From positions 31,269,398 to 31,333,397 of the forward strand of contig OX352773.1 of NCBI GenBank assembly GCA_947095535.1: DNA of 64,000 nucleotides, in the 5' to 3' direction. The notes under the pieces were generated by a model that was given only the letters and a program-made list of their open reading frames with translations, did no database searches and was not told where the DNA came from. This stretch comes from Poecilobothrus nobilitatus. Taxonomy: Eukaryota > Arthropoda > Insecta > Diptera > Dolichopodidae. How positions within the stretch are numbered: the first letter of the stretch is position 1; every line of letters starts with the position of its first letter. Both the position numbers and the translations under genes were made by a program. Below, piece after piece: positions 38,901 to 52,521 of the stretch.

Positions 38901-40667
38901 CAAAATCAAATCATATGTTATCGATTGTATATACAAATGCATTGAATTGTATTTCTTTCGGATGATGTTCCGGATGCATTTTTATAATTTATAAAGTGAT
39001 GCTTTTGAATTTTACTATACTAGTAGCCTTAATGGTATCTTTTTTCTTATTTAGTTTTTTATTCTATATCTTATGTTGTATGCAATCCATAAAAACTTGG
39101 TGAATTACAAATTTTTGTTGTGAACTTGAATATTTCTTTTTTTCCATTCGTAATGTTTGCCTTTGTGATTTTAAGATTAATTTAAACATGTACCTACTTA
39201 TATGTATTTTATAATTAATACCTAAACAGAAATGTTTTAATTAAGATTATGTTGAAAATCTTGTTAATGTATAAAATGTATCTACCTTTTAGTTAAATTT
39301 ACATATAGGTACATATTATATGTGTTAAAAAATTTATTTCTACTTGAAAATACCTTTATCCATCAGATAATATTCTTTTTTATTAAAGGATAATTTTTTA
39401 TGTTTCTAATAAAATAATTAAAAAACAGAAAGAAGTTAAAAATTACTATTGAGTAATAAAAAAATCTGTAGACCATTTTAATTTAGTTTTTTTTTTTAAT
39501 TTTTAATTAAAAAATTTATGATTTTCAATTTATTTTAGGTTTTTATAACCATAAAATATAAATGGTACCTTATATTATAAATGATACGTCAGCCTATTCT
39601 GTTAACAACTAACTTAAGATGTAAAGAAAAATTGTAATTTTGGAATTTTATTTTTGAATGATAGTTATCGCTGTAGCTTTCAAAAACGGATCAACCAACT
39701 ACACACATTCATTTAAAAACAACATTGTTTGAATATTAAAGAATATTATATTATTGGCGATTATATAATAAAATCTTTAAACTAATTGTAAGGGATAATT
39801 ATAGACAAATTTAATTGTCTGAACGTGAGAAATGTGAACATGTTATTTAATATTTAAAAGTGTGAGGAAATATGGACATGTTGTTTAATGTTAGATTACT
39901 GTTGTGAAGCTTGTTTCTTTAAAAAGAAGTTAAATTATGTGCATTTAATTTATTTTTGAGCCAAGCCAAGTTAAAAAGATAAATTGTATTTTTCACCAAC
40001 TGTAAACATGAATTTCATCTACACTGTTAAGTTTGCTGTAGTTACACTTACAGTTTAAAACAATTCAAAAATAAATTGTTTTTAGATCTTTTAGAGTTAA
40101 AGTATTTATTTATATTCATATTAGTAAGTATTACAAGCATACATAAAATAATGCAATATTACTAATCCTTAGGTTTATAAGCCACGTGCTTAAACACAGT
40201 AGACAAGCGAGTCCCCATATATTTAAAGTAATTTATTTTAAAAAAAAAATATCATTACATTTTTTTCGCTAATCAGAAATAATGAAGAATAATTTCACCA
40301 TAACGTTTAAAAACACTAACTATAAAAAAAATATACTTTTAATTTCAATTTATGGATTTGAACTCACGCCGTCACTATTAATACGTCATGTAGTTACTCC
40401 CCCCGAAAAAAAATTTAAAGATTATATATTTTTTATTATAGAATTGCATATTTCTAGGCGAATAATTCAAAATAAATTAAATAAAAAAAAAATGTAATAA
40501 AATAATAATAATTAAATACGAACAATCAATATTCTCATGCATAAAAATAAAAATAAATTTATAGAAATTTATTTTGAAAAAAAGAAACTACAGAAAAATG
40601 GAATTTATTGCATAATATAATTAATATAATTTAAAAGAAAAAAAAAAACCTATGAATTTATTCTTTC
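32935..40667. other. intronic AT-rich sequence, no gene seen
   Basis: Homopolymers and TA tracts, including an A run of 27 at 37859-37885. Several AG|GT pairs occur but lack a good branch point or pyrimidine tract. The reading frame at 37047-37229 looks less repetitive than most but has no recognisable similarity and no splice context. No gene is called. Confidence 0.6.
37859..37885. repeat. poly-A tract of 27
   Basis: The longest pure A run noticed in the window; no retroelement body precedes it. Confidence 0.85.
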
Positions 40668-41973
40668 GTTTTTCTTTTTAGCACATTTCCAAAAAAATTT
40701 TGAAAAAATGTGCTTATTAGTTTTACTCTGTCCGTCCGTCCGTCCGTCTGTTTACAAAACTTCTACACCGTTAAAGATAGAGAAAAAAAATTTTAACCAT
40801 AGGTAGGTCTCATAAAAAAAATAATTTTGTGGAACAACTTTTTCATGTAGCCCCCCCATTACGGAGCTACAGCCCCTCAAACTTTGAAAAAGCCCTATTT
40901 TTAAATGCATATATCTTATGTTCTGCTTAAGATTTTTTCAATCTGAAAACGTCATTCGACAGGTATTTCTTTTATCTTTGTAAATTAATATCAAAATTAT
41001 ACATTTTTTTAAAATTTAGTATTTAAATTTACCGTTATGTGAAAACCAAATTTTGCATGATTTTTCTACTTTCATAACTCCGGCACGCTTCTAGATAGAA
41101 GCTTGAAATTTTGAGGCAAGAAAGAACTTTTAGAATTAGTATAAGTTTGCTCAGAAAATTTTTTCGGACCACCCCCTGTTTATGAGCTATTAGGGCTTAA
41201 AAATTGAAAATTTGCTATTTTTAAACACCTGTAACTTAGGAACCTGTACACATTTTACTTCTGCAAGATATAAAAATTAAAGCTACAATAATATATTTTT
41301 ACGTGTGTTGAAGGTTTATTTTAATTGTAAAAGGTTCCAAAGTTGCAGCTCTTCAAAATTGCGAAAAAGCCCCATTTTCAGATGTATATATCTCGGGCTC
41401 TGAGTAATAATTTTGCAATCTAAAACCGCCAGAAGATCGAAAATTTTATTATCTATATAAAACAATATCAAAATTATGTAATATTTTGTAATTTACTATT
41501 TAAATTTACCGTTATGTGAAAACCACATTTTGCATGAAATTTCTTTTTTCATAACTCCGGCACCCCTTTAGATAGGAACCTGAAATTTTGAGACAAGAAA
41601 GAACTTTTAGAATTAGTATAAGTTTCCTCAGACAATTGACAACACCCCCTCTTTAAGAGTTATTACGCCTCAAAAATTGAAAATTTGCTATTTTTAGACA
41701 CCTGTAACTTAGGCACCTGTACAAATTTTTCTTCGGCAAGACATGAAAATTAAAGGTTTAATAATATATTTTTACGTGTGTTAACGGCTTTTCTTAGTTA
41801 TATAGGATTCCGGACTTATAGCCCCTCAAAATTTCAAAAATGTCCTATTTTCACATTTTTTCTTATTACATGAAATTTTCAAATTTTTGTGTATGTCACA
41901 CTTCTAAACAGTTTGTATTGAGTTTTGGAAATGTGCGCTTTTAAAAACCGTTGGTTTACATTCTACCTTGTTT
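40668..41973 (+). mobile_element. family C element, longest copy with internal tandem duplication
   Basis: The left end is GTTTTTCTTTTTAGCACATT and the right end TTTGGAAATGTGCGC..ACATTCTACCTTGTTT. GCACATTTCCAAAA is inverted near both ends (40680-40694 and 41922-41936). A GTCC tract lies at 40728-40749. A block containing TTTACCGTTATGTGAAAACCA, CATAACTCCGGCAC, AGAACTTTTAGAATTAGTAT and ACACCTGTAACTTAGG is present twice, 477 bp apart (the motif at 41031 and at 41508). No open reading frame of note. The copies at 8831-9667 and 32255-32934 have the block once. Confidence 0.85.
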
Positions 41974-41985
41974 GTATACTTTTTC
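41031..41985. repeat. 477-bp tandem duplication within family C element
   Basis: The order of motifs from ACCGTTATGTGAAAACC to the TTTTTACGTGTGTT phrase is the same in both halves, with moderate divergence. The duplication is therefore not recent. The second half ends at the element's right terminus. Confidence 0.8.
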
Positions 41986-43629
41986 AATTTTAGAAATAAT
42001 TTACCTTGGTTTTTCTACATTTATGAATTATTTGTTGTTTTTCGTTTTTTTTTTTTTTAATTATTAATAATTCATAAATTAGATTTAAGAAAAAAAAAAA
42101 AAAACAAAAATTTTTGCTTAAGAAATATTAAAAAGAATTATATACACATTTAATAAATTTTTGTGGTCTGAAAATTTCTAAAAATATTTTTTTCTCTATA
42201 ATATTTAAAATGACCTCTTTTTAAATATTAATTCATTTAAATGCATTATACATATATCGCACCTACTTATAGGTATTCATAAAAATTATTAAAAACAATA
42301 TATTTAAAATATTTTAATTAAGTATACGAAAACAGAAAATATTCATGCCCAAAATTGCATGCTTAATTTAGAAAATTTGACATAAAAAATTTTTGATTAA
42401 ATTTTAAAATGGCAAAGTTAATGTATAAATTTATTTAAATTTATAATATTTAAAAAATTTAACTAAAATTAAAAAAAGGTATATATAGATTGAAGAAAGT
42501 TTTGTTAGATATCATTGGGAAATTTTAATAATTTATGAATATTTTATATCTCATCTTGGCTTCACCGCATTCTACAAGTAGTTGATTTAAACTCTTTTAA
42601 TTTTAATTTATTCATTTTTCTGTTGGCCACTAGAAATTAAAAGCTGTCCATTCAAATGTAACATTCAGTTACAATTTAACGTTTGCACAAATATACCATT
42701 AAAATGCAATATGTTGACACAACGGGGGTCGCAGAGTCTAGATGTTATAGATATAGTAAGATAACGTTTTTACGGAACAACAAATACAAGATTGTTTGTT
42801 TATCTAAGGATGAAAAAGAAAAATAAAATAATTTAAAAATAAATTCTACAGAAATAATTATTAAATATTCGTACAGTTAGTTAGTTTATCCGGAAAAAAA
42901 AAAATTATAGATGGGGCAGGTACTCATTTTTATAAGATTTCATTTCAAAAAGTTCAATACCTCATAATCAAATTAAAAAATACCTAAAAGTAATACGTCA
43001 TATCATATAATACTGCAAACTAAAATAATATTAAATTAAATAAATTAAGTAAAAAAAAAAAAAATCAATATATTTTTGAATTTATGTATTTTAATATTAA
43101 ATTAGAATTCATTAAATTCATAAGGAAACTTATAGTCGTCTATAGAACAAAAGAAAATGTGAATTAAAATACAAAAAACAAAAAAAAAACCGAAAAATTA
43201 AATCAATAATATCAAATCACATATTGTATATATATACATATATATGTATGTATATGTGTAATATTAGAAAACTACTAACAAACATTAAACTACCGTAATA
43301 ATTTTTAAGGTTTCCAAGAGTTTATTGTATTTGCGTTTGTATTTTTCGGTTGCTATTCTTGCGTTTTAAAAGTTCTAAAAAAAAAAAAAAATAAAACTAT
43401 AAAAAGAATGTAGTTATTGCGCAAAATTAAGAAAAAAAAACTCAGTGTAAAATAACGGCTTCTTATCGATTTTAGTTTTAAATTTTCCCTACTTTTCTTT
43501 TTACCTTTTATGAACAACAGTGCACATTAATAGAAAGAAAAATTATGCTCCTCATTTTATTTCTAAAAATAGAAACTCCATTATATACCTTAGTTTTCGT
43601 TTTGAGAACATCATTTAAAAAAAAAAAAT
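41974..43629. other. intronic AT-rich sequence, no gene seen
   Basis: No feature apart from simple repeats. CAACGGGGGTCGCAGAGTC at 42720-42738 is an isolated GC-richer phrase. Confidence 0.65.
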
Positions 43630-44112
43630 TTTGAAATGCAGCCATCCCATTTATTCGCTCATCTACAAAATTTTTACACGATTTTAAGATAGAACAATGA
43701 AATTTTAATATTGGAGTTAGACCTTTTTATATATATAGTCCCCCACCCATTACAGTCACTGAAAGTTGGGAAAAATATTACATATGTATGCCTAAGATAT
43801 TTTCAATCTAAAAACGTCAAAATGACAGGACAAAAATACAATTTTTTTCAATTTAGTATTTAAACATACCGTTATTTAATGTTATGAAACAAAAATTGCG
43901 TTCGAAACGCTTTTAAGATAGAATTTTAAAAACGGGAAAATTAAAACGCTAACATAAACAATATAACATTCCTTAATGTCTTTTGCTTTTTCACAATTTT
44001 TTCCCATATGTAAAATTCTAAGAAAGATTACATACAAATTTTAGTGCAAGCCACAATAAATTCTAAATTGTTTGCGCATTTAAAAACCTTTGATTTTATA
44101 TAGTGACTTCTT
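43630..44112 (+). mobile_element. family C element, decayed copy
   Basis: GAAATGCAGCCATCCCATTTA begins a stretch with CTACAAAATTTTTACACGAT, AATTTTAATATTGGAGTTAG, CCCCCACCCATTACAG and ATTTTCAATCTAAAAACGTC. It ends TTTGCGCATTTAAAAACCTTT. The order matches the other copies, but about half the interior is deleted. Confidence 0.65.
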
Positions 44113-46623
44113 TACAAATTTTTTTTTTTACTTTCTTTTCATAAGTTCGTATAAGTAAGTCACATTTTCATTAAGAGCAATAAAACTAAACTTAGTATAG
44201 ATTAATTTTGGTATTATTGGTATAAACTACAACTAATTATAAAATTCTATCTAGTAAGTATGTATTTAGATACCTACATACCTCTACCTACTATATAAGA
44301 AAAAAATTTGAGTATCTTAAAAAACAAAAAAAAAAAAAACATGAACTTTCAGCACAAATCGAATCTTAAATTCTGATTGTACCCCGAGTTTAGATATCTC
44401 TCTATCTATATATATACATTGATACTATCTATATATATATATCATATAATTTGATTTTTTTTTTTCTCTAATTCTCGCAATTTTCTTTAGTTTAACTTTT
44501 TTTTTTTTTACTTAAATTAAGAAACTATACACAAAATTTTTTTTTTTTTATTTCTGGTATATCTTTTTGTCCTTTTTCTCTACTTTTATGTTTTTTCTTT
44601 TAAGTTTTTTTCTTAGCAACAAACTGCAGCCACAAGACGCAAAATATTAAATTTTATTTTCAAATGAACTTAATTACTTTTATATTAAAAACAAAAAAAA
44701 AAAAATAAAATAAAAATATTTGAATATATATTTTCGCAATTGTATAGGATATCACCAATTAACCAAAGCAACAAAATTACCACACCACAAAAGTAATATT
44801 GAAATTTTTAATTGTCAAATAAAAGAAAGAGAAACGAGGAAAAGAAAAGGAAGCATGTGTTCTTTTTTTTTTTTTTAAATTATATTTGTTTCAGTTCTAT
44901 TTAAAAAAAACTTAAAAACAGACGCGTTGCTCTAATGACGTTTTAGAACATTATTTTTTTTTGTTTTTATATTCTTCTTTTTGATTTTTCATAGTGAGTT
45001 TTTTTTTTTTTTTTTTTTTTGCGCTCATTTGTTTTATTTTAAAATATTTTTTTTATTTTATTGCACATATTATTTTGTGACTGTTAATTGTAAAATTCTG
45101 TTATTTGTATTTTTTGTTTCGGAAATATTTTTTTTGTTTATTGTGTGCAACACCAAATACTCGACATGAACTTTTTATTGAACTAAAATTAAAATTCCTT
45201 AAATAACTTTAAATAATTTTTCTTTAATCAAATAAGTGTAAAAAGACAAAAAAACAAAAAAAAAACAATTAACAATAGTGTCTCTATGTTTTGGTTTTTG
45301 TTTTTGTTTTTAATGAATTTAATGATCTTTTCTGTAAATTAAAAAATAAAAAAAAAAAAATATTGTATTTTTTTTAATTTTCTTTTTTTTTTATTTAATT
45401 ACATTTTCTATAATAAAAAGTGACAATTGAATTTTCTTTTATTTCTGTGTGTGGTGATAATTGTTGTTTCAATTAAAAAACATTTAAAATAGCTGTTTTT
45501 TTTTTTTTTTTTTGTTTTTAAATAAAAAACGAAATTTTGTAGAGAAGTTGATTAATGATTAAATGACCTTAACAAATGATAATTAAAATAATTTATTTTG
45601 TAAATGAACACAGAGCAAACAAACAAAAAAGAAAAAAAAAAAAAGTTTTTCCTAATTGGATTTAAATGAAAATACAAAATATATCAAATAAATAAAAACA
45701 AAACATACATACATATATTTACATATATTATAATATGTATGTATAATATGAAAAAATAAAGTAAAAAAAAAAGACAAAAATAACAGTAAAAAGGAAAAAA
45801 AAAAATAAAAAAAAAAGTCAAGTAAAAATATTATGACAAATCAATAAAAATGGCGGTAAGTAGTGTTATATTCTACTTTTAAACAAATATACAAACATAT
45901 ACATACATACATATAAATTAATTTGATTATATAGGTATATATAGAAAATTTTATTGTAAATCAATTTATTTTTTATTTGATTAAACTTAAAAATTTTAAA
46001 AATAATTTTAATTTTTTTTATTTTTTTTTTTTTTGTTCAAAATTTATAAAATAATGTTTTTTTTATAAATATTAAATCATATGTTCGTTAATTAACTAAA
46101 TATGAATATGTTTTGGCATACCTGCAGGTTAATTAACTTTTGAATTAAAAAAATTAGTGTAGGTAGTGTAGATACGTTTATATACTTATGTACTTACCTA
46201 TAGATTAAAAATAAAGATATTTTTAAGTTATTTAAAAAAAACTATAAGTTAGAGTTACATTGCATTAAAGTTACATATTTTGGAAATACAATTTTGAAAG
46301 GAAAATAATTTTAAGAATAATTTAAGTGCACAATTTCAACACTTTTTTATCTTTTATATATATTTTTTTATATAAATCAAGAAATTTCATTTTGTCATTT
46401 TTTATACAGTTATTCATTTGGCTTAAAATATTTACCTGTTGTCTTGAAATATTTACGATATAACATTTTGAAATTTTTTTTTTTTTTTTTGAATATTCTA
46501 CTTAACTCTGTTAACATTTTTTTTTATTTTTAAAAAAATCTCAAATAAATTACAAAAAAATTTCTTTATTTTAGAAAAGTTAACGAATCAAAGGTGATAA
46601 CTGTAATTTATTTAATACTTAAC

Positions 46624-46663
46624 CAATGAGTACATATAATATATATATTATATGTACTCATTG
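46624..46663. repeat. perfect 40-bp palindrome
   Basis: CAATGAGTACATATAATATA is followed by its exact reverse complement with no spacer. The palindrome is flanked by the direct repeat ACTTAAC on both sides (46618-46623 approximately and 46665-46670). Confidence 0.95.
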
Positions 46664-47488
46664 ACTTAACGAAAGATTTAAAATAAATTTTTTACTTATA
46701 TATCATTAGTCACATTAAGAAAGAACTCAATTTAATTTATTTTGTGTATAATGTGTTTTAATTATAATATTTTGAGTTATACTATAACTATAATAGCAGT
46801 TAACTAAATTATATAATAAGTAATTATAGCTATTAGCTATCATATTCGATAAGTTTTCCATATGACATGGACGAATGGTTTTTAAATGATTGTTATGACT
46901 ATTATTAATTAGTTATATGAAATGTGAGGCAAACGTATAAAACTATATTATATTATATGATAGTTAATGACTATTTTAGTTAAGACTACTCTAATGACTA
47001 CTTTAGTCTTAAAATCAAAATTACTCTAGTCGATCAGTCCTCAACTACTTCTTAACCTACTTATTTTCTTTTTCATTAATATCCTATCGCAATGAAATAT
47101 TTTTGAATAAATTTTGTAATTTTCAGTTTAAAATATATGTACCTAATCTATAAAAGATTTATTTAAAAAAATATATACATATGTACTTATGTAAAATATA
47201 TATACATATGTAAAAATATATACATATACATATTAATAATAATTAACAAACGCATTTTATGTCTATATAAGTAAAAAAAACGTTAAAAATATTTTATACA
47301 AATACAATCTCACTTTATATAACAAAAAAAAAAAAATTTACTTTCGTTAAACAAAAATATATATTTCAATTCACCAATCAAAAATCAAAAGATTATTTTC
47401 TTAAGAGAACTATCTTGTAAATTATATTTTTTTTTAAATTCCAATTAGATTGGCGAGTCCTATATCAAGCCGCTTATGTACATAATCT

Positions 47489-47513
47489 AGTAAACAATAT
47501 AATATTGTTTACT
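47489..47513. repeat. 25-nt near-perfect palindrome
   Basis: AGTAAACAATAT and ATATTGTTTACT are separated by one A. A degenerate third copy, AGTAAATAATATAATATT, follows at 47517-47534. Confidence 0.9.
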
Positions 47514-50028
47514 ATTAGTAAATAATATAATATTCCAATATCATCTAAAAATAAATGTTTCTGCTTTTTTAATAACACCTCTTTTTTATACACATATATA
47601 TCTATATATTTTATTTATAGTACTTAAGTATGTCGGAATTTAATAGAATATACATGTATTAACATCCATACAGATGTTTAAAATATACTTATATAAAATA
47701 AAACCGTTAATTTTAATTTACATAATATGTGAATGAACGATCGACAATCGACCACATTTCTTTAATTTATTTTCTTTTGTTCATATCCTTTTCTCATTTT
47801 GACTATGACGACACCCTAATACTTTTTTTTATTTCTAGAAATTTTTTTTTGTAAAAAATATATAATACCCTTATAATCATCTACATACATGTAAGTACAT
47901 ATATATAGTTATGTATTTTAATTGTAAAACACTTAAAATTCAATACAAGATCTGTTCATATAGAACAAAAAAAAACAGAAACGTTTACCTTGATAATCCT
48001 GGAAAATCTGGAAAAAAATTGTACATGTTATGTACAAAAAAAAAAAGTGAAGAAACATTTGTTTGTTTATGATTTTTTCTATCTTTTTTCAAATTAAAAA
48101 AAAAAAAAAAATTAACCAACGGTTTTTTCGTTGTTGATATACCAGATTTTAAAAAGAAACTGACAAGGATTTACTATTTATATCATATTTAAATAGGTTT
48201 CAAAAAATCTAAACTTTTTAAGTTTTTCTAAAAAAAGAAAAAAAAAAAAATTTATATATGTAGATACATACATATATACATATATCTGCATAGTGCCTTA
48301 ACCAAATAATATCATATTCATTAGAAATTTTTCTCATAATGGATCCATTCCTCCTGAAATACAAAAGATTTCACAAAAATTTGTTTAAAACACCTATGAG
48401 AATATGAAATGTAAAAATTTTTTTCGTCAAATTTTTAAAAAAATGTCAAAGCTTTGATTTTTCTTTATTAAATTTCAAGTAAATCTCATTTCAGTACCGC
48501 ATATTATTTTACAAAATTATTCAATTGAAGCATACAATCATCTTAAGGTAGACTTACCTCAAGTAAACTAAAATATAATTATTAAAACTTAATTTTACAA
48601 ATCTCAAATTTCTAATTATTATGACCTATTCATATTTAACGAAAATTAATTGGTAATTTCATATATAAAACAAAAACCATAAAATTTAAAATATGATTTA
48701 TTACCAAAATTAATGTTTCCTTTTGGTTATTTTATAAATACTTAACCCCTTACATTCAAAAGACAATTGACCAATACCCACAATCAGATATTCATATTTT
48801 ATAATAATTTTTATATAACAAGTTTTTAATTGTATTATAAAAAATACACAAACCTTAAATAAAATATTTTAATGTACATATCTACTTATGTATATATATA
48901 TATAAAAAAAAAATTTTTTCTTCAAAATGCACGTTACAAAATGTCCTGAACAAGAATAATTATGTATGAAATTTTAATTCTTACAATCTTTATTTCTTTT
49001 AAATTATTATTCCAAACACATTTTAACTTTTGACACGTTTCAAAATTTTACCAATTCTTTTCACATCCTTTTTATTTGAAAAATATTTTATAAAATTATA
49101 TATATATGTATGTATAGAGTATGAATGATAGTCAAAAGTGTGCTCATAATTCCATTTATTTAGCAAATAAAGAATCCTTAAAGTTAATACTTTCCCTTCT
49201 TTTACTGTCCCATATGTAAAAATTAAAAGTACAACAAATAAACAAGATAACAAATCTTCAAAAAACAAAAAAAAAAAAAAAAAACTTGACAATCAACCTA
49301 CCGACCAACCGATCGGCCATCGTTACCTTTTAATTATGTCCGGGCAGAGAATATAAATATAAAAATTAAATCATCAAAACAACAAACATCCCATATCAGA
49401 ATTTTTCGGTTAATAATTACGCAACAAAAAAGTCATAATTTTAATTTATTTTACAATTAAACCCTTTTATCTATATTTATTCATTACCTTTAATGTAATT
49501 ATATAAAAAAAAAACGCCTTTTATGATGTTTTTTTTCCGTTATTTAAGTTGTGCGTAACTATAAGAAAAAAAAAAAAAACCGTTAAAAATAAAAATAAAT
49601 ATTAATGTACTTTACCATCACCAATGAAAGAACAGTTAATACCATTTTATTCTTATAATTATCCTATTATCATTTGTACAATTGTATTTTTTACCTGTAA
49701 GTGAGCGTCGTTGTTGTTGTCTTCGTCGCCCTATTATAAAAATTCTTTCAATAAATACGAAAAAAAAAAAGGAAAAAAATAAAAATTCTAAAATGGGATC
49801 CTTTCATAATTTTTTACAAATGATCCTGCTATATATACAACATTAAAAATAATTATCTTTCGTCTGCCATATTGATCTTTTTGATCTCTATTTTAAAAAG
49901 AGAAATTTAATATTCCGAAATGGGACACGTGACTAAAAAAACATAAGTTTTTCTCTGATAGAAGAAATTAATAATAAGGTTTTAATTTGGACTTAACGTT
50001 GATTTTTTTTTTTTTTTTTAATAATTCA

Positions 50029-50066
50029 GGGTCCAAAATTATTAAACTAATAACGATTTTGGACCC
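50029..50066. repeat. hairpin with 11-bp perfect stem
   Basis: GGGTCCAAAAT (50029-50039) is inverse to ATTTTGGACCC (50056-50066). Pairing can continue inward with two mismatches, leaving a very small loop. Confidence 0.85.
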
Positions 50067-52521
50067 TTCGTTTTTAGTCAAAATAAGTTTTTTTTTTTTT
50101 TAATTTGATGTGACAATACTTTTCTTTACATAAAATGTTAAATATCCGAGTAGGGAAAAACTGGAATTTTTAAGGATATGTTGAAAATATTTGTATTTTA
50201 ATAATGCACCTCAAGTTTTTTTTTTGGGGTGAAAGAGAGTTTGAAAGTATTCAAAAAAAACAAAAACTCTCTGAATTAAAATCCAGTATTTTGACCTTTG
50301 GTTAATCAAACTAGTTTGTACTAGTTGTATATATTTTAAATATAGTTGCACCTTGAACTTTCTTTTCTCTAATATAAAGTACTAGGTTTTCATTTTGTTT
50401 TTTTTTTTGTGTTTTGAGAATTTTGAAAGATATTGTGATATTTTTAAAATCTGACTTCGGCTGTGTTCTTGAATATTGAAATGCCAAAGGACAATAATTA
50501 AAATATATTATGTGTATATGTTCTTTTTTGTTTTTTTTTTTCAATTAAATAAAATTTTACCAGTTTATTAAATGGTTAGAATTTAGAAAAGAAAAAAACA
50601 AGTTTTCTAGATTTTTAAAAACAGATTTTTATTTTTATTTCGTTAGAAGTTTTTTTTTTTGTTTATAGGGAAAGAAAACAGGTTTTCTAAAAATATAAAA
50701 TTCTCACGGTTTCTTTTTAAACTGAAGAAGAAAAAATAAAAAAAAAAAATCCTGATTTCTGAAACTGATTTTCAATTTATTTAAATTTTAATAAATTTAT
50801 TTTATATACTTAAAACATAAAACAAAATTTCTTTGAGAAAAAAAAAAAATGTTTTTTTCAAACAAAAAAATGAGACATTTATAAATTCTCACAAACAATA
50901 GCTGGAATAGAATAAAATATAAAACATTTTATAAATTATGCAAAAATTGTCAAGTAAATTTGTAAAATAGGAGTAATTTTTATTGGTTTAATGACATTAG
51001 AAAATATTTTAATATATATAGGGAAGGGAAATATAATGAACATTAAATCATTGTACATATCTTCTTTTATCAATTTATTTTCAAGTTCAAATTTTTTGTT
51101 CTAAATGAGATGTTGATCTTAAAATAAAACATCAAAAGATAATCCTAGACTGTATGAAATACGGTACCTATATGGTATGAAATTATTACTAACAAAGTTA
51201 TTACTATACATTTATCTAAAAACGAAATTAATAAAATGAAAACTCGGAACTGCTTACGCAGCAGTATAATATGGTACAAAACTTAGTAAGAGCTAAATTT
51301 CAAATTAAAAGAATGCAATTGTTCTCGTCTATGAGAGTCTGTATTTGTATTAGCCATAATGTGTTCCAAAATTAAGTGTTTTGTATATACATACATATAT
51401 TATATATATATTAAGTGTTTGTATATATTTGCTCCTATATATTTGATTCGGATTCAAAAAGGTTCTACAATATATATATACATATATGTATATATGATGG
51501 ATCTACAATATATATACATATATATGTACAAATGAAACCAAAAAGTTTTTGAAACTGAAATGATTCTACTTAAATTATTTAAAGAAATACCAAATAACAA
51601 TTTTCTCATCTATTTTCTGTTTTTTGTTCATAGTTTGTTTTATTTTTACACAGTTCTTAGACACATAATACCCAGATATTAAATTTTTTATTTAAAAAAT
51701 GTAAAACCTTTCATCAATTTATTATGAAAATCATAATTCACAATTTTCATTTACTGCCTGCCTAGCACCAATTATAAAACAAAATAAACTTCAATTATTT
51801 TTTTTTTTTTTATTTTTTTATCAACTAGAATTTTTTTGTATTTTAAAATTTATTTCAAATAACTCGCTTTAACAATTGCAATTATATTTTTAAGTTTAAA
51901 AAAGAGGATAATATTAAAGTAACTTTTTCTAAAACCGCACACATTAAAAAAGGATATATACAGAAATCAAAAATTTCACCACAGAGATATTTTATCAAAT
52001 TGTGATAATTCTTTGATTTTTTTTTTTTTTTGATTTTGGAAAATTATTTTCTAAACGAATTTTAAAATATAAACAAATCATTACAATAAAAGTTCGAAAT
52101 AGAAAAAAAATGAGATAGCAAAAAAAAACAAAGAAAAATCAAAAGAAAATAGAAAATCTGATTGAAGAAATATCTTAAAGTTAAAGAACAACTAAATACA
52201 TAAAAAAGAAATGATATTCTTTTAAAGAATTGTGACAAATAAAATAAATTTTCATGTAATTCACAGCTTCTGAAAGTATTCCTAACTCTCCTTGAGTGAT
52301 TCTTTCAGTGATCCTGCTTTAATTGACTCACTGCTGGGATAATGTACACTATTTGTTTAAATTTATTTAAAAATAGACATTTTGAACATAATGACCCAAT
52401 AGTCGCTTCGCTTCGCCTTACGCGTCACTTTTTAAATAACATAATGACTAAATGTAAAAGTGTGTCGCTTTACAAAACAAATTTTAATTTTGTATGTAAA
52501 AATTAGTGAAATTAAATTATT

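Larger units (their letters stand above)
44113..52400. other. intronic AT-rich sequence with palindromes, no gene seen
   Basis: Two striking palindromes (46624-46663 and 47489-47513) and a hairpin (50029-50066) are listed separately. ATGGCG|GTAAGT occurs at 45850-45861. At 49695-49730 a GC-richer trinucleotide-like stretch could be a small minus-strand exon. The remainder is homopolymers and TA/CATA tracts. Confidence 0.6.

Noticed and set aside
39636..39720. Possible further family C fragment (GCTGTAGCTTTCAAAAACGG)
   Set aside because: Only a short phrase resembles the family and the order of other motifs is absent.
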